Shown: one piece after another, positions 1-10,181 of the stretch | Position numbering within the stretch: the first letter of the stretch is position 1 | How the letters are laid out: every line of letters starts with the position of its first letter | Source: Ruegeria sp. EL01 | Lineage (GTDB): Bacteria > Pseudomonadota > Alphaproteobacteria > Rhodobacterales > Rhodobacteraceae | DNA length: 64,000 bases | Assembly (NCBI RefSeq): GCF_900313035.1 | Contig: NZ_OMPS01000037.1 | Coordinates: forward strand, 62,001 to 126,000 | Reading direction: 5' to 3' | Notes under the pieces: model-generated | What the model saw: the letters and a program-made list of their open reading frames with translations, nothing else | What the model was told of the DNA's origin: nothing | Database searches by the model: none | Made by a program: the position numbers and the translations under genes

Positions 1-100
1 GTGGTCGCTCCGTCGTTGCCCTTAGGCCAGTAGCACACCGCTTGAGTGATTGGAATCTGGCAAGCGTGGGCCAAAACAGGCGGTCGCTAAAACAAAAGAA

Positions 101-118
101 CCCCCGCTTGCGCGGGGG
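101..118 (-). terminator. Intrinsic terminator after rplW
   Basis: A 7-bp GC stem (101-107 with 112-118, loop of 4) is followed on the minus strand by a T-rich tract (TTCTTTTGTTTT). It lies 30 bp after the rplW stop codon. In most bacteria rplB follows rplW directly, so a terminator here suggests that the S10 operon is split or attenuated at this point. The 100 bases beyond it show no recognisable gene. Confidence 0.75.
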
Positions 119-147
119 CCTTTATCTCGCTCCAAAGACAGGTCCGA

Positions 148-444
148 TCAGAGACCGGTAGAGATGTCGATGGTGTTACCCTCTTCCAGGGTCACATATG
201 CTTTCTTGACGTCTTTCCGCTTGCCCAACTGGCCGCGGAACCGCTTGACCTTGCCTTTGGTGATGGTGGTGTTGACCGCCTTCACCTTGACACCAAACAG
301 CGATTCAACCGCTTCTTTGATCTGCGGTTTATTGCTGTCGATCGCTACTTCAAAGACAATCGCGCCATTCTCGGACGCCATAGTCGACTTTTCGGTGACG
401 ATCGGCTTGCGGATCACGTCGTAGTGTTCTGCCTTCGCGCTCAT
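148..444 (-). CDS. rplW: 50S ribosomal protein L23
   Basis: L23 binds domain III of 23S rRNA at the peptide tunnel exit and serves as docking site for trigger factor and SRP. The 98-residue product is of normal length and carries the N-terminal PIVTEKST signature and the basic tip [20 protein letters not shown]. Its start codon overlaps the stop of rplD by 4 bases (ATGA), indicating translational coupling. It is the last S10-operon gene before a terminator. Confidence 0.98.
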   Translation of the reverse strand: MSAKAEHYDVIRKPIVTEKSTMASENGAIVFEVAIDSNKPQIKEAVESLFGVKVKAVNTTITKGKVKRFRGQLGKRKDVKKAYVTLEEGNTIDISTGL

Positions 445-1058
445 TTCAGTCGAGCCTCCAGTGCTTCGACACCCGCTTTGGTGAGCACCAGAGTGTCACG
501 CTTGAGGATGTCATAAACATTTGCACCCATCGACGGCAGGATATCCAAACCTTCGATGTTGCGCGACGCCTTCAGGAAACCTTCGTTCACGGTCGCGCCG
601 TCGATGACCAGAGCGCGTTTCCAGCCCAGATTTGCAACCTGTTTGGCCAGAGCGGCAGTCTTGCCCTCGGATGCGGCGTCTTCGATCACGACCAGTTCAC
701 CAGCTGCCATTTTGGCAGATAGCGCATGGCGCAGACCGAGTTTGCGGAACTTTTTCGGCAGGTCGTGACCGTGCGAGCGCACGACGGGACCTTTGTAAAC
801 GCCACCACCCCGGAAGATCGGTGCCGAACGTGCGCCGTGGCGTGCGCCACCGGTGCCTTTTTGGCGATAGATCTTCTTGGTCGAGTAGGACACTTCCGAG
901 CGGGTCTTGACCTTGTGGGTGCCAGCCTGCGCGTTGTTGCGCTGCCAACGGACCACACGGTGCAGGATGTCCGCGCGCGGCTCGAGGCCGAACAGGTCTG
1001 CATCCAGCTCGATGTTGCCGGCTTTGCCGCCGTCCAGTTTGATTACATCAAGTTTCAT
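441..1058 (-). CDS. rplD: 50S ribosomal protein L4
   Basis: L4 binds 23S rRNA and lines the exit tunnel. The 205-residue product shows the long basic loop (about residues 50-95: [23 protein letters not shown] and GGGVYKGP) that reaches the tunnel constriction, and a globular domain around it. In gammaproteobacteria L4 represses its own operon through an S10 leader; whether that holds here is not known. It overlaps rplC and rplW by 4 bases at each end. Confidence 0.98.
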   Translation of the reverse strand: MKLDVIKLDGGKAGNIELDADLFGLEPRADILHRVVRWQRNNAQAGTHKVKTRSEVSYSTKKIYRQKGTGGARHGARSAPIFRGGGVYKGPVVRSHGHDLPKKFRKLGLRHALSAKMAAGELVVIEDAASEGKTAALAKQVANLGWKRALVIDGATVNEGFLKASRNIEGLDILPSMGANVYDILKRDTLVLTKAGVEALEARLK

Positions 1059-1780
1059 GCTTCACCACCTTCCGCGGGAGCTTCTTCCGCAGGTGCTTCA
1101 GTTGCGACACCTTTTACGGCTGCCGGGAAAGGCAGACCTTCGGGTGCTTTCTTCTTGACGGCGTCCTTGACGGTAACCCAGCCCGATTTCGGTCCAGGAA
1201 CGGCGCCTTTGATGAACACCAGACCACGGTCGGCGTCAGTTTTGACGACTTCCAGGTTCTGGGTGGTAACACGGGCAGCACCCATGTGACCGGCCATCTT
1301 CTTGCCTTTGAACACCTTGCCCGGATCCTGACACTGGCCAGTTGAACCGTGCGAACGGTGGCTGATCGAAACACCGTGCGAGGCGCGAAGACCACCAAAG
1401 TTGTGGCGCTTCATTGCCCCAGCAAAGCCTTTACCGATCGAGGTGCCCGAAACGTCAACCTTCTGACCTTCCAGGAAGTGTTCTGCCGAGATTTCGGCAC
1501 CCACTTCGATCAGGCCATCAGCGGAAACGCGGAACTCGGCCAGCTTACGCTTGGGCTCGACCTTTGCAGCGGCATAGTGACCGCGCATCGCCTTCGAAGT
1601 GCGTTTTGCCTTGGCGGCACCGGCACCCAGCTGAACAGCGGTATAACCGTCTTGCTCATCGGTGCGCTGTGCAACGACCTGCAGGTTGTCCAGGTGAAGA
1701 ACGGTCACAGGAATCTGCTTGCCGTCTTCCATGAACAGGCGGGTCATGCCGACTTTTTTTGCGATAATACCAGAGCGCAT
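1055..1780 (-). CDS. rplC: 50S ribosomal protein L3
   Basis: L3 is an early-assembly 23S rRNA-binding protein near the peptidyl transferase centre. I chose the ATG at 1780 because a GGAGGG ribosome binding site ends 8 bases before it; an in-frame TTG six bases upstream is too close to that site. The 241-residue product begins [16 protein letters not shown] and keeps the central loop with [24 protein letters not shown]. Compared with the roughly 209-residue E. coli protein it carries an Ala/Glu-rich C-terminal tail ([16 protein letters not shown]), a known type of extension in alphaproteobacteria. Confidence 0.97.
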   Translation of the reverse strand: MRSGIIAKKVGMTRLFMEDGKQIPVTVLHLDNLQVVAQRTDEQDGYTAVQLGAGAAKAKRTSKAMRGHYAAAKVEPKRKLAEFRVSADGLIEVGAEISAEHFLEGQKVDVSGTSIGKGFAGAMKRHNFGGLRASHGVSISHRSHGSTGQCQDPGKVFKGKKMAGHMGAARVTTQNLEVVKTDADRGLVFIKGAVPGPKSGWVTVKDAVKKKAPEGLPFPAAVKGVATEAPAEEAPAEGGEA

Positions 1781-1798
1781 AATCAATACCCTCCGATC

Positions 1799-2113
1799 TT
1801 ACGACTGCAACTTGATCTCGACGTCCACACCAGCAGCGAGGTCGAGCTTCATCAGCGCGTCAACGGTCTGGGGGGTCGGATCAACGATGTCGAGCATACG
1901 CTTGTGCGTACGGATCTCGAACTGGTCGCGGGATTTCTTGTCAACGTGAGGGCCACGGAGAACCGTGAACTTCTCGATCTTGTTCGGCAGCGGGATCGGG
2001 CCGCGCACGTTCGCGCCGGTCCGCTTGGCAGTGTTGACGATCTCTTGCGTGCTGGCATCCAGAACGCGATAGTCAAATGCCTTGAGCCGAATACGGATAT
2101 TTTGGCTTTGCAT
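1799..2113 (-). CDS. rpsJ: 30S ribosomal protein S10 (NusE)
   Basis: S10 sits in the 30S head and, as NusE, binds NusB and NusG in antitermination and in coupling transcription with translation. The 104-residue product has the typical start [16 protein letters not shown] and the [16 protein letters not shown] core. It is the first gene of the S10 operon here; its promoter and leader occupy 2114-2261. Confidence 0.98.
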   Translation of the reverse strand: MQSQNIRIRLKAFDYRVLDASTQEIVNTAKRTGANVRGPIPLPNKIEKFTVLRGPHVDKKSRDQFEIRTHKRMLDIVDPTPQTVDALMKLDLAAGVDVEIKLQS

Positions 2114-2188
2114 AATAACAGCCTTTTATCAGGCGTTGAGGTTGAGAGGAGGACAAGCGCGCATCGCCAACCCTCTTCGAACCCAAAA

Positions 2189-2206
2189 GGCGGGAATCAC
2201 CCCGCC
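2189..2206 (-). promoter_or_regulatory. Leader hairpin upstream of rpsJ
   Basis: A 6-bp GGCGGG/CCCGCC hairpin with a 6-base loop is followed on the minus strand by TTTT. It lies between the predicted S10-operon promoter and rpsJ, so it would sit in the 5' leader and could act as an attenuator. Its role is inferred only from position. Confidence 0.4.
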
Positions 2207-2232
2207 TTGATGTTCTTATAGAGAACTCGCGC

Positions 2233-2261
2233 GATTTACAGGGACGTGGGGGGTTTGGCAA
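2233..2261 (-). promoter_or_regulatory. Predicted S10-operon promoter
   Basis: On the minus strand a TTGCCA -35 (2256-2261) and a TAAATC -10 (2233-2238) are separated by exactly 17 bases, and the -35 is followed by AACCCCCC. The predicted promoters of rplK and rplJ have the same layout, including C-runs after TTGSMA. A transcript from here would have a leader of about 110 bases before rpsJ. Confidence 0.55.
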
Positions 2262-2302
2262 GGGAGAAATGAAACGTGCTAACCCGCCCCTGCGCGTGAT
2301 GG

Positions 2303-3202
2303 TCAGGATCCGCCATAAGCCGCAGAATAGCGTTCCTGCAAAAGCGCGCTGCGTCGGCCGAATACTGATCCGGGCACGCCATGGCCGGGTAATTCCCAGA
2401 TACCAAACCCCGGGTCCAATGCATGGTGCCCCAAACAGGTCATACCAATATCCCGGCAAATCTGGGCGCCACCGGCAGAGACCGAGATGGTACCGATGCC
2501 GTGCAGCAGGACATCCCGCTCGGCCATCGCCTCAAGAAACGTGACAAAAGACGCCATCAGCAGCGCACTTGCCCCGGCATGACCCGAGCGCACGATCAAG
2601 GCTGGGCAATAGCCGAAATACGAACCCGGCAGGATGGGGCGATGAAGCCGATCCGCTGACAGATCAGCCTCAATCAGTTTGCCGGTTCTGAACAGAGCTT
2701 CATCTTCGGGCAACAGGAAGGGGAGCGTCCATTTCGCGACCATCGTATCGCCGCACATGATCGCACCCCAATGTTCGCGATGGGTTTCGTAAATCGGCAA
2801 AAACACATCTACACTTGGCTCAAAACCTGAAGGCAGATCACCAAGGTCCGCATCGGCAAGCGCGATCGATGCGAGGCTCGCGTCCCGCCAGGAGCCAGCA
2901 AATATCTTGTCGACCAGCACATCATCCAGTTGGCGATACTGACATTGTGGCGGGTTCTTTGCTCGGGCATCCCAGTCCTTGCGGCAGGCCACTACATCCT
3001 CACGCCTCCACCCAAGGCGGTCTGACAATCGGTGCTCAAGGTCACCACGGATGAACGATACAGAGCGCTCGTATTTTCCGACGGCATCAACGCTCACTCC
3101 CAACGCGTCCGCGAGCTCTTCTTGTGTCATGCGGCCTTCGCGACCGTGTGCCGTGCGGTGCGTCCTGAGCATGCGCGCAAATCGGGACGGTGTGTTGGTC
3201 AT
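2303..3202 (-). CDS. XRE-type HTH regulator fused to a GNAT-like domain
   Basis: The N-terminal 60 residues form an XRE/Cro-type helix-turn-helix (RMTQEELADALGVSVDAVGKYE). The remaining 230 or so residues are unlike a usual sensor domain; the stretch CPALIVRSGHAGASALLMAS followed by FLEAMAERDVLLHGIGTISVSAGGAQICRDIGMTCLG resembles the acetyl-CoA-binding and lower half of GNAT acyltransferases (beta-bulge, pyrophosphate-loop-like region, terminal 'lGf' strand). The start at 3202 gives MTNTPSRFARMLR; an upstream in-frame ATG at 3226 is possible and neither has a clear ribosome binding site. It lies alone between the S10 operon and a gene-poor stretch. Function and ligand are unknown; the GNAT likeness is judged by eye. 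Confidence 0.7.
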   Translation of the reverse strand: MTNTPSRFARMLRTHRTAHGREGRMTQEELADALGVSVDAVGKYERSVSFIRGDLEHRLSDRLGWRREDVVACRKDWDARAKNPPQCQYRQLDDVLVDKIFAGSWRDASLASIALADADLGDLPSGFEPSVDVFLPIYETHREHWGAIMCGDTMVAKWTLPFLLPEDEALFRTGKLIEADLSADRLHRPILPGSYFGYCPALIVRSGHAGASALLMASFVTFLEAMAERDVLLHGIGTISVSAGGAQICRDIGMTCLGHHALDPGFGIWELPGHGVPGSVFGRRSALLQERYSAAYGGS

Positions 3203-3654
3203 TGGCCCAATCAAACAAGACAACATTGATAGACCACAATGGCATCCCGCCAGCCAAATTACAAAGCCGGTTACGGATTGCTTACGGCAACTTACCAGAG
3301 CGCGGCTTACGTCAGTTACGAAAAGCGGATAGCACGCTCAAGATATCTGGAGTTCGCCCCGTCAGGAGAGTGCCCAGATGACCCGACGCATCCCCGTAAC
3401 ATCCAACGCGATTGCAGTAATTTTCCCGTCTTTGCGCCGAAATCAGACCGCACGACGCGCCGCTGTAACACCAAAAGAGCGTGCACGCCGCAGTATGCAA
3501 CGCAGGCCGGGATGGTCAAAACAGCGTAGACAGCTCAGGGGCCTGTCTGCACTGAAGGTAAGAACTGATTGAGGGGGCGGTCTTTGTCAGCTTGGCCAGA
3601 AGGTTCCTGTTACTCCAGCCCTGCAATGGTCCTTGGGGACGGATACCGCTGCCA
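3203..3654. other. Gene-poor stretch between XRE gene and AEC remnant
   Basis: About 450 bases with no convincing protein gene. The only candidate is a 64-codon frame on the plus strand, 3378-3572, preceded by AGGAGA with an 8-base spacing and encoding a very basic peptide starting MTRRIPVTSNAIAVIFP. It resembles nothing I recognise, and its Arg-rich tail looks like non-selected sequence. No repeats or RNA gene were recognised. Confidence 0.4.
3378..3572 (+). CDS. Possible small basic protein, unknown
   Basis: A 64-residue frame divergent from the XRE regulator. A good ribosome binding site (AGGAGA, 8 bases before ATG) is the only positive evidence. The product is rich in Arg, has no membrane segment or Cys motif, and ends LKVRTD. 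It may be a remnant of a gene lost in this gap. Confidence 0.25.
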   Translation: MTRRIPVTSNAIAVIFPSLRRNQTARRAAVTPKERARRSMQRRPGWSKQRRQLRGLSALKVRTD

Positions 3655-4240
3655 TCATATCCAATAGGTCAGTGCCAACGGCAGCACGAGCAAGGCAGCC
3701 AAAGTCGATAGCAGGATGAAGCCTGCCACATCCGGGGCCTCGTCCGGCAGATACTGGTCGATAACCAGGTAGTTGGCCACTGAAGACGGCATGAGGCAGT
3801 TCAGGATCACCACCCCGCGCTCGGTTCCGGCAAATCCGAACATTCTAACAACAGCGATCGCAACAATCACGGCGAGCGCCAGATGCAGAATGGTCAAGAT
3901 GATGGCCTTCTTTGCATTGCGGACCTTGAACGAGGCCAGCGAGAAGCCCATCGTGTAGGCCATGCCGGTATCGCCAAACGCCAAAAGCGTAACCGGCAGG
4001 CCGATACCCCCGATATTTCCGTACATCAGCGGGCCCAGAAAGGCCGGGGTGGAACATCCCAGAAATCTAAGCGCCATGTATCCAAGCACGCCAAATGACA
4101 ACGATCAGAACTGCGGCCGCCATCACATTAAGAAAGATGCCAATATCGACCGAGGCGGTAGACAGATGAGAAATGACAAGCGCCGGAAAGCCCACATAAG
4201 AGATCAGGCCATTCACCACCTTGTTGTCGAACGGCGCCCG
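3655..4240 (-). pseudogene. Broken AEC-family (auxin efflux carrier type) permease
   Basis: Two frames together resemble one AEC transporter of about 300 residues. The upstream frame (about 4240-4090) reads FDNKVVNGLISYVGFPALVI and continues as a membrane segment; the downstream frame (about 4095-3655) carries LMYGNIGGIGLPVTLLAFG, the conserved NxGxxGLP region, and three or four further hydrophobic segments to a normal C-terminus TYWI. The frames are linked only by a shift near 4090. The first membrane segment and start codon are missing, the 5' end abutting the RidA upstream region. Known AEC proteins export small carboxylates or similar solutes. I read it as decayed; a sequencing error could explain the shift but not the lost start. 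Confidence 0.75.
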
Positions 4241-4375
4241 AAACGCCGCAACTTCAGGTTTCTTGAATTTCCCTACATAAGTTTCTGTTTGCCTCAATCT
4301 GGAACTATGGTCATGAACGGCGGCGGTCGTGCACGACACGTGCGTCCGATTGACCAGACAAATGAGGATGACCCC

Positions 4376-4717
4376 ATGATTGAACGCATAGAAACCGGCG
4401 AACGTTCGTCCAAGATTGTGAAGCATAACGGTGTCGCCTACCTGACCGGACAGGTCGCCGAAGGTGAGACAATTCAAGAGCAGGTCCGCATCTGTCTGGA
4501 CAAGATTGATGCCCTTTTGGAAAAAGCGGGCTCATCGCGAAACAACATGCTGCGTGTGACGATCTGGCTGGCCGATATGAAAGACTTTGCCGGTCTGAAT
4601 GAGGTCTGGAACGCGTGGGTTCCAGCGGGTCACGCCCCCGCACGCGCTTGCGGAGAAGCCAAGTTGGCGCGGGCCGAGCTCAAGGTCGAATTCACTGTGG
4701 ATGCGGCCTACGACTGA
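4376..4717 (+). CDS. RidA/YjgF-family protein
   Basis: A 113-residue member of the Rid superfamily, which in the RidA branch hydrolyses reactive enamines and imines derived from amino acids. Visible family features are GVAYLTGQVAEG near residues 19-30, the central ETIQEQVRICLDKIDALLEKAG helix, and Arg90 in PARACGEAKLA, at the place of the catalytic Arg of active Rid proteins. The start is the ATG at 4376; a GAGG lies upstream. The end sequence ELKVEFTVDA is typical. It is monocistronic and faces the MarR gene. The substrate cannot be told; the subfamily differs from housekeeping RidA, whose motif reads R-x-C-V-E. Confidence 0.85.
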   Translation: MIERIETGERSSKIVKHNGVAYLTGQVAEGETIQEQVRICLDKIDALLEKAGSSRNNMLRVTIWLADMKDFAGLNEVWNAWVPAGHAPARACGEAKLARAELKVEFTVDAAYD

Positions 4718-4824
4718 GATCAGTTGGACTGGCGATGTTGACGATCTCGTAAGAGCGAGCATCAAATATCCGATGATCGAATGCCGTCAGTCATGTATGG
4801 ACGTAATAGTCAGCCGATTTGGGC

Positions 4825-4865
4825 AGAGGGTTGGGGCGCAAAGAGAGGGGCGTCGCCAACCCTCT
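4825..4865. terminator. Inverted repeat between ridA-like and marR-like genes
   Basis: A perfect 10-bp inverted repeat (AGAGGGTTGG at 4825-4834, CCAACCCTCT at 4856-4865) sits between two convergent genes and may end transcription from both sides, though no T-tract follows. A closely similar 20-base stretch (CGCCAACCCTCTTC then AACCC) occurs at 2165-2184 in the rpsJ leader. Confidence 0.4.
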
Positions 4866-4891
4866 TCCAACCCTGGAACCGGGATCTCATC

Positions 4892-5332
4892 TTATTTGCG
4901 CTGAGGTGCCCGCATGCCAGAGATAATACGGCGCATTAACACCATGAATCGCTCCTGCTCAGAGACAGTCAGAACCTTCAACGCTTCGGCGTTCACATTC
5001 TGCGCGCTGTCATAGGCATTTTCCCGCAATGCGGCAGATTTGTCTGTCAGCCAGATCAATTGTGCTCGGGCATCAGAAGGGTTTTTCGTTCGCTTTATCA
5101 GGCCATCGCGCTCCATTCGGTTGAGCGTGTTGGCCAAGGTTGCTTGTTCAACGTCAATCTTCGCCAACAAGTCCTTCTGCGAGACGCCATCCTTGAGCCA
5201 TAGCTCCAACAAGATTGGGAATTGCCCGATAACGATGCCAAGAGGTGCAATTCGTTGCTGTAAATCTCTGGCGAACAGACGCGCAATGTGATTGACCAAG
5301 TATCCGGCCGAGTCTTCTTTCCTAAATTCCAT
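4892..5332 (-). CDS. MarR-family transcriptional regulator
   Basis: A 146-residue winged-helix repressor of the MarR type: N-terminal dimer helix (YLVNHIARLFARDLQQRIAPLG), recognition region GVSQKDLLAKIDVEQATLANTLNRMERDGLIKR, wing RTKNPSDARAQLIWLT, and C-terminal dimer helices. MarR proteins respond to phenolic or other small ligands. It is divergent from the monooxygenase-like gene at 5413, and the shared 80-bp gap contains a double palindrome, so self-control together with control of the neighbour is likely. Confidence 0.9.
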   Translation of the reverse strand: MEFRKEDSAGYLVNHIARLFARDLQQRIAPLGIVIGQFPILLELWLKDGVSQKDLLAKIDVEQATLANTLNRMERDGLIKRTKNPSDARAQLIWLTDKSAALRENAYDSAQNVNAEALKVLTVSEQERFMVLMRRIISGMRAPQRK

Positions 5333-5351
5333 ATTTGAATTTTAAGCTTGA

Positions 5352-5385
5352 ATAGCAAGCTATGCAATATTACATAGCTTGCTAT
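5352..5385. promoter_or_regulatory. Double-palindrome operator for the MarR-type regulator
   Basis: Two 12-bp perfect palindromes, ATAGCAAGCTAT (5352-5363) and ATAGCTTGCTAT (5374-5385), are spaced 22 bp centre to centre, about two helix turns. Together they also form one larger inverted repeat with 13-bp arms. They lie between divergent marR-type and monooxygenase genes and immediately before a TATAAT box (5389-5394), the usual arrangement for MarR repression. Confidence 0.8.
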
Positions 5386-5388
5386 GTT

Positions 5389-5394
5389 TATAAT
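5389..5394 (+). promoter_or_regulatory. -10 box of the monooxygenase-like operon
   Basis: A consensus TATAAT lies 18 bases before the ATG at 5413 and directly abuts the right-hand palindrome. No convincing -35 is seen at 16-18 bases. Confidence 0.5.
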
Positions 5395-5412
5395 CTCTGA
5401 AAAGGATCTGTG

Positions 5413-5781
5413 ATGGCTGGCATCGAAGAACTAGATCAAGTGACCACCCTGGCCGACCAACTGCAAACGGAGGAAGGTCCAATCGTTCTAATCAACCTGT
5501 TTACGGTTGATGCGAAAGACGAGGCTGCTTTGCTCAAGGCCTGGGCACATGATGCAGATTTCATGAAAGCCCAACCGGGTTACATTTCGACCCAGATTCA
5601 CAAAGGTATCGCAGGCAGTTCGACGTTCGTGAACTACGCCGTTTGGCAGGATGTCAAAAGCTTCCGCGACGCTTTCACTCACCCCGAATTTCAGCGTCGC
5701 ATCGCCGAATACCCCGACAGCGCGATGGCGCGGCCACATCTTTTTCGAAAGCTTGCGGTCGAAAACCACTGTGTCGCATAA
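5413..5781 (+). CDS. Antibiotic biosynthesis monooxygenase (ABM) domain protein
   Basis: A 122-residue protein with a single ABM-type ferredoxin-like fold. It shows PIVLINLFTVDAKDEAALLKAW (first strand and helix), QPGYISTQIHKGI and FVNYAVWQDVKSFRDAFTHPEF, the pattern of small dimeric quinol or polyketide monooxygenases and related detoxifying enzymes. The ATG at 5413 follows AAAGGA; a GTG one codon upstream is less likely. It is the first gene of a two-gene operon with a membrane protein and is divergent from a MarR-type regulator with a clear operator, suggesting induction by an aromatic or quinone-like compound. Substrate unknown. Confidence 0.8.
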   Translation: MAGIEELDQVTTLADQLQTEEGPIVLINLFTVDAKDEAALLKAWAHDADFMKAQPGYISTQIHKGIAGSSTFVNYAVWQDVKSFRDAFTHPEFQRRIAEYPDSAMARPHLFRKLAVENHCVA

Positions 5782-5802
5782 CACTATGATTGGAGCAGCC
5801 AC

Positions 5803-6252
5803 ATGTTGAGAGCTATCCACCCGATCGCCGGATTAGTTGGGTTTTTGACGATCTTGGTGTTCTGGACCACCACCATCTCCAGCGAATTGTTTGGAACCTA
5901 CGCGACTGTCACGACAGTAAAATCTATGATCGTCGCCGGGCTCTTTATCCTCGTACCTGCGATGATCATCGTCGGAGCATCAGGATTTTCCATGGGGCAC
6001 AGCCGCATAGACGCACCAGCGATGGCCAAGAAGAAGAGGATGCCAATCATCGCCATGAACGGCTTGCTAATTCTGGTTCCTGCGGCGCTATATCTGAGCG
6101 CGAAGGCCAACGTCGGCTCGTTCGATACGCGCTTTTACACTGTTCAGATCATTGAACTTATCGCGGGTGCAACAAATTTGATTTTGATGGGGATGAGTAT
6201 CCGCGATGGTCGGTCGATGAGCAGGCGAAGAAGGGCTGCGCCAAGGAAGTGA
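5803..6252 (+). CDS. Four-helix membrane protein, unknown
   Basis: A 149-residue protein with about four hydrophobic segments: residues 5-27 (AIHPIAGLVGFLTILVFWTT), 36-62, 82-100 and 110-130, ending in a very basic tail (MSRRRRAAPRK). It starts 21 bases after the ABM gene with GATTGGAGC as ribosome binding site, so the two are probably co-transcribed. I do not recognise the family. A quinone- or haem-associated membrane partner of the monooxygenase would fit but is speculation. Confidence 0.75.
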   Translation: MLRAIHPIAGLVGFLTILVFWTTTISSELFGTYATVTTVKSMIVAGLFILVPAMIIVGASGFSMGHSRIDAPAMAKKKRMPIIAMNGLLILVPAALYLSAKANVGSFDTRFYTVQIIELIAGATNLILMGMSIRDGRSMSRRRRAAPRK

Positions 6253-6260
6253 CGCAAAAA

Positions 6261-6282
6261 GGCCGCCCGTTGTTGGGCGGCC
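6261..6282. terminator. Bidirectional terminator between the ABM operon and tuf
   Basis: An 8-bp perfect stem GGCCGCCC/GGGCGGCC with a 6-base loop is flanked by TTCTTT on the plus strand and TTTTT on the minus strand. It serves the convergent tuf and ABM-membrane-protein operons. Confidence 0.85.
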
Positions 6283-6326
6283 TTCTTTAGTTCACCAATG
6301 TGGCGGGCTGACGCCCGGCCTGCCGA

Positions 6327-7502
<1,176 letters not shown>

Positions 7503-7559
7503 GATGGCCTCCTGTCATTGAGAAAGGGAAGAGGTCGAACGCCCCTTCCCTGATTTCGC

Positions 7560-9677
7560 TTATGCGTATTTCGCCTGAATCTCGTCCGAGATGTTCTGCG
7601 GAACCGGATCGTAATGCGAGAACTGCATGGTGAACTGGGCACGGCCCGACGACATCGAACGCAGAGTGTTGATGTAGCCGAACATGTTGGCCAGCGGCAC
7701 GTTCGCGTCGATTGCGATGGCGTTGCCGCGGGGTTCTTGTCCAGACACCTGACCCCGACGCGATGTCAGGTCGCCGATGATCCCGCCGGTATATTCTTCC
7801 GGGGTGATCACTTCGACCTTCATGATCGGTTCCAGCAGTTTCGCGCCCGCTTTGCGCATACCTTCACGCATACCCATGCGTGCGGCAATTTCAAAGGCCA
7901 GAACAGAGGAGTCCACGTCGTGGAACTTACCCTCGATCAGCGCAACCTTGAAGTCGATCACGGGGAAGCCAGCCAGCGGGCCGCTATCCATGACGGATCT
8001 GATCCCTTTTTCGACGCCTGGGATATATTCCTTCGGCACCGAACCACCAACAACGCGAGATTCGAAGGAATAGCCTTCGCCCGGTTCGGTTGGCGTGATG
8101 ATCATTTTCACTTCAGCAAACTGACCCGATCCACCCGACTGTTTCTTGTGGGTGTAAACGATTTCAGCTTCGTGGCCGATGGTTTCACGGTATGCCACTT
8201 GCGGCGCACCGATGTTGGCCTCGACCTTGAACTCGCGCTTGAGACGGTCCACCAGAATGTCCAGGTGAAGTTCGCCCATGCCCTTCATGATAGTCTGACC
8301 GGATTCCATGTCAGTTTCCACGCGGAAGGACGGGTCTTCGGCGGCCAGACGGGCCAGACCCTGGGACATTTTCTCCTGGTCGGCTTTTGTCTTCGGCTCA
8401 ACCGCGATCTCGATCACCGGGCTCGGGAAGGTCATGGTTTCCAGTACCACCGGATCGTTGACAGCACAAAGCGTGTCACCGGTTGTGGTGTCTTTCAGAC
8501 CCGCCAACGCGATAATGTCGCCCGCGAACGCTTCCGTGATTTCTTCACGGTTGTTCGAGTGCATCATCATCATCCGGCCAACGCGCTCTTTCTTGCCTTT
8601 GGTCGAGTTCAGCAACGTGTCGCCCTTATTCAGGACGCCCGAGTAGATCCGGGTAAAGGTCAGCGAACCAACAAAGGGGTCGTTCATGATTTTGAACGCC
8701 AGACCCGAGAACGCCATGTCATCATCCGCGCGGCGCGGAATGTCACGGGTTTCAGTTTCGTCACCTGGTTTGAAGCCCATGTAATCGACAACGTCCAGCG
8801 GGCTGGGCAGATAATCGATCACAGCATTCAACAGCGGTTGAACACCTTTGTTCTTGAACGCGGAACCACCCAGAACCGGAACGAACGCGATTTCCAAGGT
8901 ACCTTTGCGCAGCAGGGCGCGCAGGGTTGGAACGTCGGGCTCGTTGCCTTCCAGGTATTCCATCATCGCGTCGTCGTCCATTTCGACGGCCGCTTCGATC
9001 ATCTTGCCGCGCCATTCGTCAGCCATGTCTTTCAGGCTGTCACGGATCGGTGCTTTGATCCAGCTTGCGCCCAGGTCTTCGCCCTGCCACAGCCATTCTT
9101 CCATGGTGACCAGATCAACCAGGCCTTCCAGCTCGGTCTCTGCGCCGATCGGGATACCAACCGGAACAGCACGTGCGCCGGTGCGGTCTTCGATCATGCG
9201 AACGCAGTTGAAGAAGTCAGCGCCGATCTTGTCCATCTTGTTGACGAACACCATACGCGGAACCTTGTAGCGGTCAGCCTGACGCCACACGGTTTCGGTC
9301 TGAGGCTCAACACCGGCGTTTGCGTCCAGAACGCAAACCGCACCGTCGAGAACCGCCAGCGAACGTTCAACTTCAATGGTGAAGTCAACGTGGCCGGGGG
9401 TGTCGATGATGTTCAGCCGGTGCTTAGGCGAGTCAGCAGTTTCGCCATCTTCGGTGCGTTCCCAGAAGGTGGTGGTCGCAGCCGAGGTGATGGTGATGCC
9501 GCGTTCCTGCTCCTGCTCCATCCAGTCCATGGTGGCGGCACCGTCGTGCACCTCACCAATGTTGTGGGATTTGCCGGTGTAGTACAGGATGCGTTCCGAG
9601 CAGGTGGTTTTACCTGCATCGATATGCGCCATGATACCGAAGTTACGGTAGTGGTTGAGTGTATAATCGCGTGCCAT
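7560..9677 (-). CDS. fusA: Elongation factor G
   Basis: EF-G drives ribosomal translocation and, with RRF, recycling. The 705-residue product has intact GTPase motifs ([33 protein letters not shown]), domain II, and domains III-V with [13 protein letters not shown] and the [13 protein letters not shown] loop of domain IV. It lies between rpsG and tuf in the str operon. A second, divergent EF-G-like gene lies at 41323. Confidence 0.98.
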   Translation of the reverse strand: MARDYTLNHYRNFGIMAHIDAGKTTCSERILYYTGKSHNIGEVHDGAATMDWMEQEQERGITITSAATTTFWERTEDGETADSPKHRLNIIDTPGHVDFTIEVERSLAVLDGAVCVLDANAGVEPQTETVWRQADRYKVPRMVFVNKMDKIGADFFNCVRMIEDRTGARAVPVGIPIGAETELEGLVDLVTMEEWLWQGEDLGASWIKAPIRDSLKDMADEWRGKMIEAAVEMDDDAMMEYLEGNEPDVPTLRALLRKGTLEIAFVPVLGGSAFKNKGVQPLLNAVIDYLPSPLDVVDYMGFKPGDETETRDIPRRADDDMAFSGLAFKIMNDPFVGSLTFTRIYSGVLNKGDTLLNSTKGKKERVGRMMMMHSNNREEITEAFAGDIIALAGLKDTTTGDTLCAVNDPVVLETMTFPSPVIEIAVEPKTKADQEKMSQGLARLAAEDPSFRVETDMESGQTIMKGMGELHLDILVDRLKREFKVEANIGAPQVAYRETIGHEAEIVYTHKKQSGGSGQFAEVKMIITPTEPGEGYSFESRVVGGSVPKEYIPGVEKGIRSVMDSGPLAGFPVIDFKVALIEGKFHDVDSSVLAFEIAARMGMREGMRKAGAKLLEPIMKVEVITPEEYTGGIIGDLTSRRGQVSGQEPRGNAIAIDANVPLANMFGYINTLRSMSSGRAQFTMQFSHYDPVPQNISDEIQAKYA

Positions 9678-9695
9678 TTTGATAAACCTCTGGAA

Positions 9696-10181
<486 letters not shown>

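Noticed and set aside
1-100. Possible start of rplB or an RNA gene at the left edge
   Set aside because: No reading frame or tRNA-like fold could be recognised in the short stretch beyond the rplW terminator.
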